Source: Xanthobacteraceae bacterium (GTDB taxonomy: Bacteria > Pseudomonadota > Alphaproteobacteria > Rhizobiales > Xanthobacteraceae). Taken from it: a stretch of 64,000 nucleotides of DNA. Positions 27,146-36,642 of this stretch are shown piece by piece. The notes beneath the pieces are model-generated. The model did no database searches. It saw only the letters and a program-made list of their open reading frames with translations, and had not been told where the DNA came from. The stretch is from the NCBI GenBank assembly GCA_030037895.1, contig JASHPW010000114.1, positions 1 through 64,000 on the forward strand, given 5' to 3'. A program made the translations under genes and the position numbers. How positions within the stretch are numbered: position 1 is the stretch's first letter; every line of letters begins with the position of its first letter.

Positions 27146-27922
27146 TCAGGCGCGCAGCGCCACCAACTGGCCGCCGTCGGCGACGATGGTCGCGCCGGTT
27201 ATGTAGCGTCCGGCGTCAGAGGCAAGGAGCAGCAGCGGTCCGTCGAGATCGCGCTCCTCGCCGAAGCGGCCCATCGGGATTTCGCGTTTCATCGCCGCGG
27301 CTCGCTCGCCCGAAAGATAATCGCGATTGATATCGGTGACGATCCAACCCGGAGCGATGGCGTTGACGCGGATGCCCTTGAAGGCAAGCTCGAGCGCGAG
27401 CGCCTTGGTCAGTTGGACCACACCGGCCTTGGCTGTGGCGTAGGCGATGACGCCCTTGTCGACCCCGAAGCCGAGCACCGAGGCGATGTTGACGACGGCG
27501 CCGCCTTTGCCAGCCGCGAGCATGCGGCACGCCGCTTCCTGCGCCCAGTAGAACACGGCGTCGAGATTGGTCGCGAGCACGCGCCGCCAGTCCTCCTCCG
27601 CAAGCTCGACGGCGCGGCCGGAATGCACCACGCCGGCGTTGTTGACGAGGATGGTCACGGTGCCGAAGGCATTCTCGGCGGCATCGAACGCGAGCTGCAT
27701 CGCCTTGCGGTCGCGAACGTCGGCGGCGACGGCGACGGCGCGGCCGCCCGCGCTCTCGATCCGCGTCTTCACGGCGGCGAGGCGATCGGCCCGCCGCGCC
27801 ACCAGTGCCACCGCCGCGCCGTTCTCCGCCAGGCATTCCGCGAAACGCACGCCGAGCCCGCTCGACGCGCCGGTCACCAGCGCCACCTTGCCGGCGAGGT
27901 CGAAAATCTGTGCCGCGGTCAT
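27146..27922 (-). CDS. SDR family oxidoreductase
   Basis: GKVALVTGASSGLGVRFAECLAENGA...LVNNAGV...YATAKAGVVQLTKALALELA. Confidence 0.92.
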   Translation of the reverse strand: MTAAQIFDLAGKVALVTGASSGLGVRFAECLAENGAAVALVARRADRLAAVKTRIESAGGRAVAVAADVRDRKAMQLAFDAAENAFGTVTILVNNAGVVHSGRAVELAEEDWRRVLATNLDAVFYWAQEAACRMLAAGKGGAVVNIASVLGFGVDKGVIAYATAKAGVVQLTKALALELAFKGIRVNAIAPGWIVTDINRDYLSGERAAAMKREIPMGRFGEERDLDGPLLLLASDAGRYITGATIVADGGQLVALRA

Positions 27923-28153
27923 GAGGTCTCCCTGCAAATGCTTTTGTTCGCTCCCCGACGGGCCAACGGGCATCGCCGTCCGACACACCACGGGATTGCG
28001 TCCGGCTGGAGCATTATCATGTCGTATACTATCTCTGTTATTGTCGTCGCGCGATGAAACGATGGCCCGCTCCACCTATTATGCTTGGTGGAATCGATGC
28101 CATTCATCGCCCGGCGAACATGCCGGCGACATATCGAGCCGACGGAGACCGCA

Positions 28154-29578
28154 ATGGCCGCTACGCGGACGGAGACCGACAGTCTCGGCTTGGTTGAAGT
28201 GCCCGCGGACAAGCTGTGGGGCGCGCAAACCCAGCGCGCGATCGAGCATTTCAGCATCGGCACCGATCTGATCCCCCGCGAAATGATCGGCGCTTACGCG
28301 ATCTTGAAGAAAGCCGCCGCCGTCGCCAACCATCGCGGCAAGCGGCTCGACGATCGGCGCTATCAATTGATCGTTCGCGCCTGCGACGAAATCCTCGCCG
28401 GGGAGCACCACGACATGTTCCCCCTGCATGTCTGGATGACCGGCAGTGGCACCCAGTTCAACATGAACGTCAACGAAGTGATCTCCAACCGCTGCTGCCA
28501 GCTCGCCGGCACGCCGCTCGGCAGCAAGGCGCCGGTTCATCCCAACGATCACGTCAACATGTCGCAATCGTCGAACGACACTTTTCCGTCGGCGATGTAC
28601 ATCGCCGCGGCCGTCAACGTGAAGCAGCGCCTTGTTCCCGCGGTGGCGGCGTTGCGCGACGCGATCAGCGCCAAAGCCCGAGCCTGGAGCGACATCGTCA
28701 AGATCGGGCGCACCCACATGCAGGACGCGACGCCGCTGACATTGGGCCAGGAATGGTCCGGCTATGCCGGAATGCTGACCGACGATCTCGATTGGATCGA
28801 AGCCGCCCTGCAAGGCGTGTACCGCTTGGCGTTGGGCGGCACGGCCGTGGGCACGGGAATCAACGCCGCACCGGGCTTTGCCGAAGCGGCGGCCGCCGAG
28901 ATCGCGCGCCTCACCGGCCTGCCCTTCGTCACCGCGCCCAACAAATTCGCCGTGCAGGGCGCGCACGATGCGCTCGTCCAGCTCTCCGGCACGCTGCGCA
29001 CGCTCGCGGTGTCGCTGTACAAGATCGCCAACGACATTCGCCTGATGTCGTGCGGGCCGCGCGCGGGCTTTGCCGAGCTGCAAATTCCGGAGAACGAGCC
29101 GGGCTCCTCGATCATGCCGGGCAAGGTCAATCCGACCCAGTGCGAAGCGCTCACCATGATCGCGGTGCAGGTGATGGCCAACGACGTCGCCGTCGGCTTC
29201 GGCGGCGCCGGCGGCCACCTCGAAATGAACGTCTACAAGCCGCTGATGATCCACAACATCGCCCATTCCATCGCCATCATCAGCGACGGCTGCGTCAATT
29301 TCAGAAAATTCCTGGTCGAGGGCGCCAAGCCCAATCTGAAGAAGATCAACGAATACGTCGAACGTTCGCTGATGCTGGTGACCGCGCTGACGCCGGTCAT
29401 CGGCTATGACAAGGCGGCGAAAATCGCCCACCATGCCATGAAGAACGATCTGACGCTGAAGGAGGCCGCGTTGCAATTGGGCTTCGTCACCGAGGCTGAA
29501 TTCGATCGCGTCGTCGATCCGAAAAAAATGGTGACGCCCTATTTGCCGACCGAGGAGTTATCCTCCGGTCGGCATTGA
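28154..29578 (+). CDS. fumC: Class II fumarate hydratase
   Basis: [18 protein letters not shown]...[10 protein letters not shown]...[21 protein letters not shown]...[16 protein letters not shown]. Confidence 0.96.
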   Translation: MAATRTETDSLGLVEVPADKLWGAQTQRAIEHFSIGTDLIPREMIGAYAILKKAAAVANHRGKRLDDRRYQLIVRACDEILAGEHHDMFPLHVWMTGSGTQFNMNVNEVISNRCCQLAGTPLGSKAPVHPNDHVNMSQSSNDTFPSAMYIAAAVNVKQRLVPAVAALRDAISAKARAWSDIVKIGRTHMQDATPLTLGQEWSGYAGMLTDDLDWIEAALQGVYRLALGGTAVGTGINAAPGFAEAAAAEIARLTGLPFVTAPNKFAVQGAHDALVQLSGTLRTLAVSLYKIANDIRLMSCGPRAGFAELQIPENEPGSSIMPGKVNPTQCEALTMIAVQVMANDVAVGFGGAGGHLEMNVYKPLMIHNIAHSIAIISDGCVNFRKFLVEGAKPNLKKINEYVERSLMLVTALTPVIGYDKAAKIAHHAMKNDLTLKEAALQLGFVTEAEFDRVVDPKKMVTPYLPTEELSSGRH

Positions 29579-29640
29579 GGGTCGGCATTGTGCGAGGCTG
29601 AAAATATTCCGCGCGGCGTGACAGTGTCCTTTGGCACGTT

Positions 29641-29672
29641 ATTATAGATGCTCGGGATTATAGATGCTCGGG
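29641..29672. repeat. Exact 16-bp tandem duplication (attatagatgctcggg x2)
   Basis: 29641..29656 and 29657..29672 identical; 26 nt upstream of the nitrile hydratase alpha start. Confidence 0.95.
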
Positions 29673-29697
29673 GCGCTGGTAGGTAAAGAGGTGAGCG

Positions 29698-30321
29698 ATG
29701 GCGTATGATCATGCCGATCACGCCGATCATCACGAGCGCGGCTCGGAGCTTTCCGAGATGCAGTTGCGCGTGCGCGCGATCGAGACCGTGCTGGCGGAAA
29801 AGGGCTATATCGATCCGGCGGCGCTTGACGCGATAATCGAGGCCTACGAGATCAAGATCGGGCCGCATATCGGCGCGCGCGTCGTCGCCCGAGCCTGGGC
29901 CGACCCGGCGTTCAAGCGGGCATTGATCGAGGACGCCACCCGGGCGGTGCGGACGCTTGGCGCGATCAACCGCGTCGGCGATCACCTGATCGCCGTCGAG
30001 AACACGCCGAAAGTCCACAACATGATCGTGTGCACGCTGTGCTCCTGCTATCCGTGGGACATCCTCGGCCTGCCGCCGGTCTGGTATAAATCGGCGCCCT
30101 ATCGCTCGCGCGCGGTCAGCGACCCGCGCGGCGTGCTCGCCGATTTCGGCTTGCAACTGCCCGCCGACACCCAAATCCGCGTCTGGGATTCGACCGCCGA
30201 GACGCGCTTCATCGTGCTGCCCATGCGGCCCGCGGGCACCGACGGATGGAGCGAAGACAAGCTTGCGACGCTGGTGACGCGCGATTGCATGATCGGCACC
30301 GGCCTGCCGAAGCGGCCTTGA
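29698..30321 (+). CDS. nthA: Nitrile hydratase alpha subunit (cobalt-type motif)
   Basis: [41 protein letters not shown]; Thr in CTLCSC indicates Co-type. Confidence 0.95.
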   Translation: MAYDHADHADHHERGSELSEMQLRVRAIETVLAEKGYIDPAALDAIIEAYEIKIGPHIGARVVARAWADPAFKRALIEDATRAVRTLGAINRVGDHLIAVENTPKVHNMIVCTLCSCYPWDILGLPPVWYKSAPYRSRAVSDPRGVLADFGLQLPADTQIRVWDSTAETRFIVLPMRPAGTDGWSEDKLATLVTRDCMIGTGLPKRP

Positions 30322-30333
30322 GCAGATTGCGCG

Positions 30334-31029
30334 ATGGACGGCGTCCACGACATGGGCGGCATGCACGGCTTCGGCAAGGTCGAGCCCGAGGAGAACGAGC
30401 CGGTGTTCCATGCCGCCTGGGAAGCGCGCTGCCTCGCGCTCAACCGCGCCATGGGTGTGATCGGCGCCTGGACCATCGACGAAGAGCGCGCGGGCGTCGA
30501 GGAGCTGCCGCCGGAGGTTTACCTGTCGCGCTCCTATTACGGAAAATGGGCGCTGCGGCTCGAAAACCTCGTCGTCAAGCGCGGTCTCGCCGGCGCCGAT
30601 GAGATTGCCGCCGGACACGCGCTGCGCCCGGGCAAGCCGCTCGAGCGCAAGTTCGGCGTGGCTGACGTTCCCCGCACACTGACGCGCGGCTCCTTCGGCC
30701 GGCCGGCGCCGGCGCCCGCGCGCTTCAAGCCCGGCGACCGGGTGCGCACGAAGAACATCCATCCGCCCACGCACACGCGGCTGCCGCGCTACGCGCGCGG
30801 CAAGCGCGGCGTGATCGAGGCGGTGCGCGGCTGTCATGTGTTCCCCGACTCGGTCGCGATCGGGGCGGGCGAGAATCCGCAATGGCTCTATACGGTGCTG
30901 TTCGAAGGTCGCGAATTGTGGGGCGAGGGTGCCGACTCCACGCTCAAGGTCTCGATCGAGGCGTTCGAGCCCTATCTGGAGGCGGCAGCCGCCAATCCGG
31001 CCGAGCGCAGCGAGAGCCGAAAACCATAA
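30334..31029 (+). CDS. nthB: Nitrile hydratase beta subunit
   Basis: MDGVHDMGGMHGFGKVEPEENEPVFHAAWEARCLALNRAMG...DRVRTKNIHPPTHTRLPRYARGKRGVIE. Confidence 0.95.
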   Translation: MDGVHDMGGMHGFGKVEPEENEPVFHAAWEARCLALNRAMGVIGAWTIDEERAGVEELPPEVYLSRSYYGKWALRLENLVVKRGLAGADEIAAGHALRPGKPLERKFGVADVPRTLTRGSFGRPAPAPARFKPGDRVRTKNIHPPTHTRLPRYARGKRGVIEAVRGCHVFPDSVAIGAGENPQWLYTVLFEGRELWGEGADSTLKVSIEAFEPYLEAAAANPAERSESRKP

Positions 31030-31075
31030 TCACCGAAGCCCCCGGATGAGCAAACAGTTCTTTGTATACCCTTAA

Positions 31076-31174
31076 AGCGGGATGACTTATCTTCGAATCA
31101 TCGTCCCGCTCTAAGCTTTTGTATTGTCGCGCGTCCGGACGGAAAACCGGTTCCCACTTTTCCTGGACGCGCTT
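31076..31174. repeat. Dispersed two-hairpin intergenic repeat, copy B
   Basis: agcgggatga...tcgtcccgct hairpin, then GCGCGTCC(31129-31136)/GGACGCGC(31165-31172) perfect 8-bp stem. Confidence 0.85.
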
Positions 31175-31182
31175 TAGCTGAG

Positions 31183-31584
31183 GTGTCTGTGGCAATGGAT
31201 TCCGGCTCTCGCTCGCCTCGCTCGCTCGGCCGGAATGACGATTCGGGCATTCCGCGCACCACCGAAGGTTCAGTGTTCCACGAACCGTGGGAGGCGCAGG
31301 CGTTCGCGCTGGCGCTCTCGCTCAACGGGCGCGGCGTATTTTCCTGGAAGGAATGGGCGGCGACGCTCGGCGAGGAAATCAAGAAGGCGCAAGCCGCCGG
31401 CGACCCGGATACCGGCGAGACCTATTATCATCACTGGCTCGCCGCGCTCGAACGCCTCATCGCCGCCAAGGGCCTCGCCGACGCGGCGACGCTCGCGCGC
31501 ACCCGCGAAGCATGGCGGCGCGCATGCGCACGCACCCCGCACGGCACACCGATCGAGTTGCGGGCGGACGACTTCGGCGAATGA
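31183..31584 (+). CDS. Nitrile hydratase accessory/activator protein
   Basis: VFHEPWEAQAFALALSLNGRGVFSWKEWAATLGEEI...YYHHWLAALERLIAAKGLAD...RTREAWRRACARTPHGTPIEL. Start uncertain (GTG 31183 or ATG 31195). Confidence 0.9.
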   Translation: MSVAMDSGSRSPRSLGRNDDSGIPRTTEGSVFHEPWEAQAFALALSLNGRGVFSWKEWAATLGEEIKKAQAAGDPDTGETYYHHWLAALERLIAAKGLADAATLARTREAWRRACARTPHGTPIELRADDFGE

Positions 31585-31600
31585 CCGGAGTGCGCCGGCG

Positions 31601-32530
31601 TTAATGCATCGCGGCGCTGGCGCGCGGGACGAGCGCGCCCGGGTGGCGGATCACGTCGCCGGCGAGGCGATGCGCGGCGCCCGCCGCCTGCGCCGGATCG
31701 CGGCCGTCGAGCCGCGCGGCAAGATAGCCGGCATTGAAGCCGTCGCCGGCCGCCGTGGCGTCGACCGGCACCACCACTTCCGGCACCGGCACGAATTCGA
31801 CCGCGCCGGCGACGGCGACCAACGCACTGTTGGGGCCGTTCTTGACCACGATTTCGCCGATGCCGAAGGCTTGCAGCCGGGCGACCGTCGTCTCCGGCGA
31901 TGGGTCGCCCCAGAGCACGGCCTCGTCATCGAAGGTCGGCAGCGCGATATCGACCCGCTTGAGCGTCTCGATGAAGACCGTGCGGGTGCGCGCGAGGTCC
32001 CCGTTCCAGCCGCGCGGGCGGAAATTGCCGTCGAAGGCCACTTTGGCGCCCTGCGCCCGCGCGACTTCGAGCACGGCGAGAAGGCGGCCGAGGCCGTTAT
32101 TTGAAAAAAGCGACAGCGTAATGCCGGTGAAGTAGATGAGCCGCGCCAATATCAAGCCCTCGGCAATGCGCGTCCAGTCCGGGAGCTCGAACAGGTCGCG
32201 CACCGGGGCGCCCTCGCGCCAGGACTGAAAGCTCCGTTTCCCGTCCGGTCCATTTTCAATGAGGCACAACCCCGGCAGCCGTCCGGGAACGCGCAGGATG
32301 AGATGTTCGGAGACGCCCTCGGCCGCGGCGAGCGCCACGATGCTGTCGGAATAGGGATCGGCGCCGACGGCGGTCGCGAACGCGACATCGACCCCGGCGC
32401 GGGCGAGATAAACGGCGGTGTTGAACGTGTCGCCGCCGCAGGATAGCGCGAACCTGCCGTCGGCCCCGCGCGCCAATTCGATCAGCACTTCGCCGACGCA
32501 GACGGCGCGGGGCTTTTGCTCCCTCATCAT
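31601..32530 (-). CDS. PfkB-family carbohydrate kinase
   Basis: AVCVGEVLIELARGADGRFALSCGGDTFNTAVYLARAGVDVAFATAVGADPYSD...VVPVDATAAGDGFNAGYLAARL. Confidence 0.9.
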   Translation of the reverse strand: MMREQKPRAVCVGEVLIELARGADGRFALSCGGDTFNTAVYLARAGVDVAFATAVGADPYSDSIVALAAAEGVSEHLILRVPGRLPGLCLIENGPDGKRSFQSWREGAPVRDLFELPDWTRIAEGLILARLIYFTGITLSLFSNNGLGRLLAVLEVARAQGAKVAFDGNFRPRGWNGDLARTRTVFIETLKRVDIALPTFDDEAVLWGDPSPETTVARLQAFGIGEIVVKNGPNSALVAVAGAVEFVPVPEVVVPVDATAAGDGFNAGYLAARLDGRDPAQAAGAAHRLAGDVIRHPGALVPRASAAMH

Positions 32531-33324
32531 GTCGCTCCCTGCCGCGGCCGAAACCCGCGGGTCAGGAAATAGCCCAACGCGCTCAGCGTGGCGATACAAA
32601 AGCTGACCGGCCAATCGGTGTCATAGGCGATGGCGATGCCGACCCAGGCTTCGGCCAGGGCCAGCACGGCCGACAGCAGCATGCCGCTCCACAGCCCGGT
32701 CACCAGCCGCTGCGCCGTCGCCGGCGGCCCGACCATGAGGGCAAAGACGAGAAGGATGCCGACGATTTGCGCGCATTCCGACACCGCCAGCGCGACAATG
32801 GCCAGGAAGGCGGTGGAGACGAAGCGCAGCGGCACGCCCTTGGCCTCGGCCAGTTCCGGCTGCAGGCTGGCAAAGATGAGCGGCCGCATGATCGCGGCGA
32901 GCGCCGCCAGCGTGATCAGGCCGAGCCCGGCGAGCGTGCCGATCGTCGAGCGATCGACCGCGAGCACGTTGCCGAACAAGAGCGCCGTCGCCTGGGTGGC
33001 GAAGGCGGTATAGTAGTGCAGAAAAAGAAGCCCAAAGCCCAGCGCCAGCGCGAGCACCACGCCGATGGCGACATCGCGGCCGCTCAGCCGCTCGCCGAGG
33101 AGCCCCATGCCGATCCCGGCCGCAACCGTGAAGCCGACGAGTCCCCAGATCGACGCCACGCCGATCAATACCGCGCCGGTCGCGCCGGCAAAGCCGATGT
33201 GGGAGAGCGCGTGACCGGCAAAGGTCTGCCCGCGCAGCACCAGGAAGTAGCCCACAAGCCCCGACACGATGGCGGCGACGCCGGCGGCGGCGAAGGCATT
33301 GCGCATGAAGTCGTAGTCAAGCAT
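32527..33324 (-). CDS. znuB: Zinc/metal ABC transporter permease
   Basis: MLDYDFMRNAFAAAGVAAIVSGLVGYFLVLRGQTFAGHALSHIGFAGATGAVLIG (ABC-3 family). Confidence 0.9.
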   Translation of the reverse strand: MLDYDFMRNAFAAAGVAAIVSGLVGYFLVLRGQTFAGHALSHIGFAGATGAVLIGVASIWGLVGFTVAAGIGMGLLGERLSGRDVAIGVVLALALGFGLLFLHYYTAFATQATALLFGNVLAVDRSTIGTLAGLGLITLAALAAIMRPLIFASLQPELAEAKGVPLRFVSTAFLAIVALAVSECAQIVGILLVFALMVGPPATAQRLVTGLWSGMLLSAVLALAEAWVGIAIAYDTDWPVSFCIATLSALGYFLTRGFRPRQGAT

Positions 33325-34186
33325 GGCCGTGGCGATGGTGATGATGGTCATGGCCGCCGTGGTCGTGGTCGCCGTGGTCGTGGCCGCCGTGGCCATCGTC
33401 GTGCATATGCGGAGAGCGCTCGACGTCGCGCCCGCGCGACAGCACGAAGATGTGCCCATCGGCGCGCACCACCTCGATATCGGCGCCATAGAGCTGCGAG
33501 AGGACCGGCGCGGTCACCACCTCCGCCACGGTGCCGAGCGCGACGTGACCATTGCCGAGATAGAGCACGCGATCGAGCGCGCCGATCAGTTGATTGAGCT
33601 CGTGCGCGCTGAACAGAACCGTGATGTTGCGCTCGCGGGCGAAGCGGCGGACCAGGTCGATCACCGTCTCCTGATAGCGATAGTCGAGGCTGATCAGCGG
33701 CTCGTCGAGCAGCAATAGCTGCGGCTCGCCGATGAGCGCCTGCGCCAGCAGCAGACGTTGGCGTTCACCGCCCGACATGTCGGCCAGCGGACGCGCGGCA
33801 AGGTCGTGCGCGCCCACGGTCGCCAGCGTCTTCTCGATCATGGTGCGGTCGGCAAGCGTCAGCGATGGCACGCCCCAGCGCTCGCCGCGCACGGAACTGG
33901 CAATGAAGTCGAACCCGCGCACGCGCAAGTCCGGCAACAGCGTGCGCACCTGCGGAACGTAACCGATTTGCGGATCGCCGCGCTGCGGCGCGCGGCCGAA
34001 GACGCGCAGACGTCCGGCGCTCGGCGTCAGCAGGCCGAGGATGGTGCGCATCAGCGTGGTCTTGCCGGCGCCGTTCGGTCCGAGCACGCCGATGAACTCG
34101 CCGCGTTTGATCGCTAAGCAGGCATCCGCCAACACGCTGCGGCCGCCGATATCGACGGTGACGCGATCGAGTTCGATGACGTTCAC
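33317..34186 (-). CDS. znuC: Zinc/metal ABC transporter ATP-binding protein with His-rich C-terminal tail
   Basis: GVLGPNGAGKTTLMR, MSGGERQRLLLAQAL, LLLDEPL; tail HDDGHGGHDHGDHDHGGHDHHHHRHGHA. Confidence 0.9.
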   Translation of the reverse strand: MNVIELDRVTVDIGGRSVLADACLAIKRGEFIGVLGPNGAGKTTLMRTILGLLTPSAGRLRVFGRAPQRGDPQIGYVPQVRTLLPDLRVRGFDFIASSVRGERWGVPSLTLADRTMIEKTLATVGAHDLAARPLADMSGGERQRLLLAQALIGEPQLLLLDEPLISLDYRYQETVIDLVRRFARERNITVLFSAHELNQLIGALDRVLYLGNGHVALGTVAEVVTAPVLSQLYGADIEVVRADGHIFVLSRGRDVERSPHMHDDGHGGHDHGDHDHGGHDHHHHRHGHA

Positions 34187-35088
34187 GACGACGGCCCGGC
34201 GAGCGCGCGCTCGGTCTCGTCGAGCTGGCTCGACATCCAGTCTTGATACGACTGCCCGGGCGGCGCGGTTTCGGTCACGCCGACCACGGGAATATTTGAC
34301 GCATGCGCAAGCTCGACGAGATGCTGCACCACTTTGTTCGAAGCCTGCTTGTTGTAGAACATGACCCGCACCTTGTGCGTTTTCAGGTCGCGCTCGAATG
34401 CGGCGACGTCGCGGGCACTCGGCTCGGTATCGTTCATGATGGCGAGCTGGAAGCGTTCGTTGCGCATCTTCAGTTTCAACGCTGCCGCCATCTCGCCGAA
34501 TACCGGCTCGCTGGCGGTGACCGCAACGCCGGCGTACTTGCCGGCAATGGCGGCGATTTTTTGCTTCAGCGGCTCGAGCGAGGCGAGGAAGGTTTGCAGC
34601 CGCGCGTCATAGTCGCCCTTGTGGGCGGGATCGGCCGCGGCGAGCGCGTCGGCGAGCCGGCTCGCGACCGCCGGCATGGTCGCCGGATCGTACCAAAGAT
34701 GCGGATTGTCCCCGGCCTTCCTGCCCAAAAGATCGGCGGCCACGATCACGGCGCGCTCGGGCTTGGGCGTCGCCTTGAGCAGCTTTGCCATCCAGGGATC
34801 GTAGTCGGCACCGTTGTAGATGACGATTTGCGCCGCGGCGATCGAGCGAATGACGGCGGGGGAAACCTCGAACAGATGCGGATCCTGGTCGGGATTGCTC
34901 ATGATGCTGGCGACCGAAACCCGCTCGCCGCCGATCTGCCGCGCGACATCGCCATAGAAGTTCTCCGCCGCGACCAGCGCGATCTTGCCGTCGGCGGCGC
35001 GCCCGCCGGCACCGGCGGCAAGAGCGGCCAACAACGCCATGGCCGCGCCGATACCTATCTTGCCGATACTTGCTTTCATTGATGGCAC
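34183..35088 (-). CDS. znuA: Zinc/metal ABC transporter substrate-binding protein
   Basis: Signal peptide; AAENFYGDVARQIGG, DPHLFEVSPAVIRSIAAAQIVIYNGADYDPWM, NPHLWYDPATMPAVA. Confidence 0.88.
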   Translation of the reverse strand: MPSMKASIGKIGIGAAMALLAALAAGAGGRAADGKIALVAAENFYGDVARQIGGERVSVASIMSNPDQDPHLFEVSPAVIRSIAAAQIVIYNGADYDPWMAKLLKATPKPERAVIVAADLLGRKAGDNPHLWYDPATMPAVASRLADALAAADPAHKGDYDARLQTFLASLEPLKQKIAAIAGKYAGVAVTASEPVFGEMAAALKLKMRNERFQLAIMNDTEPSARDVAAFERDLKTHKVRVMFYNKQASNKVVQHLVELAHASNIPVVGVTETAPPGQSYQDWMSSQLDETERALAGPSS

Positions 35089-35157
35089 CTCCGCATCCAG
35101 TCCGGGACAGGCTGGCTCCCGATCTCACTCGTAAAACCGGAACCCCGAGGAGAATGC

Positions 35158-35190
35158 TACATTATAACATAACATGGCAAGGTTATGACC
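35158..35190. promoter_or_regulatory. AT-rich candidate Zur-type operator upstream of znuA
   Basis: tacattataacataacatggcaaggttatgacc: ATAAC repeats plus inverted GTTAT; an AT-rich island in GC-rich DNA between divergent metal genes. Confidence 0.35.
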
Positions 35191-35357
35191 ATGGTCGCCA
35201 CGTTCAGGGGGTGAAGACGGCATTGCCCGTGCCCGGTTGAGCGCGGTCGCGCACTGCGGAACGTGGTCGCCGGCAACAGCCAGTCCCCGGCGGCAGCCAA
35301 TTGCGGACGAATTGGCGGTCGAAAAAGCGACGCAATTCGGTCAGATAGGGTGGGGGC

Positions 35358-35825
35358 TTGTTGGCGACTTCCTTTCCGCAGCTTTCGTCGTCTGGGAATT
35401 CGGGCAATGCGCGGCGAGCGCGGGCGCAGCGGCGCGAATCGATGAATTGGTTTCGATCGAGAATTCGATCAGGCGCGCGACTGGCGTTGCTTGCGCTGGC
35501 ATTTCAGATGGCCGTTTCATTCGGCCATATGCATCGCGACGATCTTGGTTTGCCGCCGCTCGGCGCATCCGGCCACGCCCGAGCCATATCCGTGGCGATG
35601 CGGGTGCCGGCGCATCCGGCCAAGCAGACCCATCGTTCCGCGCCGAATGATTACTGCCCGATCTGCGCCAGCATGGCGCTGGTCGCGACTGCGATTCCAT
35701 CATTGCCGCCGATGCTGGCGGTGCCGGAACCGGTCCACCGCGTCTGGCCGATGGAAACGTCAGCGCGCGGTGTATCGCTGAAAATCGCACTTTCATTTCA
35801 AGCCCGAGCGCCACCGCCCGCTTAG
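35358..35825 (+). CDS. DUF2946-like protein (CPIC motif); start may be 35442
   Basis: LALLALAFQMAVSFGHMHRDDLG...RSAPNDYCPICASMALVATA. Confidence 0.6.
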   Translation: MLATSFPQLSSSGNSGNARRARAQRRESMNWFRSRIRSGARLALLALAFQMAVSFGHMHRDDLGLPPLGASGHARAISVAMRVPAHPAKQTHRSAPNDYCPICASMALVATAIPSLPPMLAVPEPVHRVWPMETSARGVSLKIALSFQARAPPPA

Positions 35826-35937
35826 CACCATTATGATCTGAGCCGGGCACCGCGCTGCCGCGGATGTCCGCGGCAAATCGCCATAACCGTCACATTCAGG
35901 GTCCGGCAATCCGCCTGATTTGAAATCGGGAGCACCG

Positions 35938-36642
35938 ATGAATCCTGCGCGACTCTGGCTTGGCGCACCGCTCGTTCCGGCACGCGGCGCAGCCGTTCGA
36001 CCATCGTATTTGATCCGGCGTCTGCTCGGTTTGATCGTCTTCGCGTGTGCGCACCTATCAGCGGTGACGACGGCACAGGCGCATCCGCATGTCTGGGTGA
36101 CAATGAAGACCGATCTCATTTATGCCCCGGACGGCTCGGTGACCGGCGTCCGCCACGACTGGACCTTCGACGACATGTTCTCAGCCTTCGCCACCACCGG
36201 AATCCCCGCCAAAACCAAGGGCCAGTTCACGCGCGAGGAGCTGCAGCCGCTCGCCCGGGTCAATGTGGAATCGCTCAAGGAGTATGCCTACTTCACCTAC
36301 GCCTGGATCGACGGCAAGCGGCAGAAGGATGCATTCAGTGACCCAGTGGACTACTGGCTCACCTACGATCCCAAGGCAACGGTGCTCACGCTGCACTTCA
36401 CGCTGCCGTTCAAAAAGGCGGTGACGGCAAAAAAGCTTCTTATCGAAATCTACGATCCGGAGTTTTTCATTGACTTCGGCTTTGCCGAAAGCAACCCGGT
36501 CCGGCTTGTCGGCGCCCCGGCGCAATGCACGTTCACCACACAGAAGCCCTTTGACGAAAGCTTCCAAACCTTCTTGTCGTCTGAATCCAACGTCGGCATC
36601 GGCATGAGCTTCGCCAACCGTATCTCGGTGAAATGTCCATGA
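35938..36642 (+). CDS. DUF1007 family protein
   Basis: AQAHPHVWVTMKTDLIYAPDGSVTGVRHDWTFDDMFSAF; ORF listed from 35920, ATG at 35938. Confidence 0.85.
   Translation: MNPARLWLGAPLVPARGAAVRPSYLIRRLLGLIVFACAHLSAVTTAQAHPHVWVTMKTDLIYAPDGSVTGVRHDWTFDDMFSAFATTGIPAKTKGQFTREELQPLARVNVESLKEYAYFTYAWIDGKRQKDAFSDPVDYWLTYDPKATVLTLHFTLPFKKAVTAKKLLIEIYDPEFFIDFGFAESNPVRLVGAPAQCTFTTQKPFDESFQTFLSSESNVGIGMSFANRISVKCP

Noticed and set aside
29629-29648. Possible sigma-54 promoter TGGCAC-N5-TATAG before nthA
   Set aside because: -24-like TGGCAC present but the -12 element lacks the required GC.
33325-33489. N-terminal extension of znuB ORF (TTATTTATTTTAAMTIITIATA)
   Set aside because: Frame-shifted reading of the ZnuC His-rich tail; MLDYDFMRNAF is the expected permease start.
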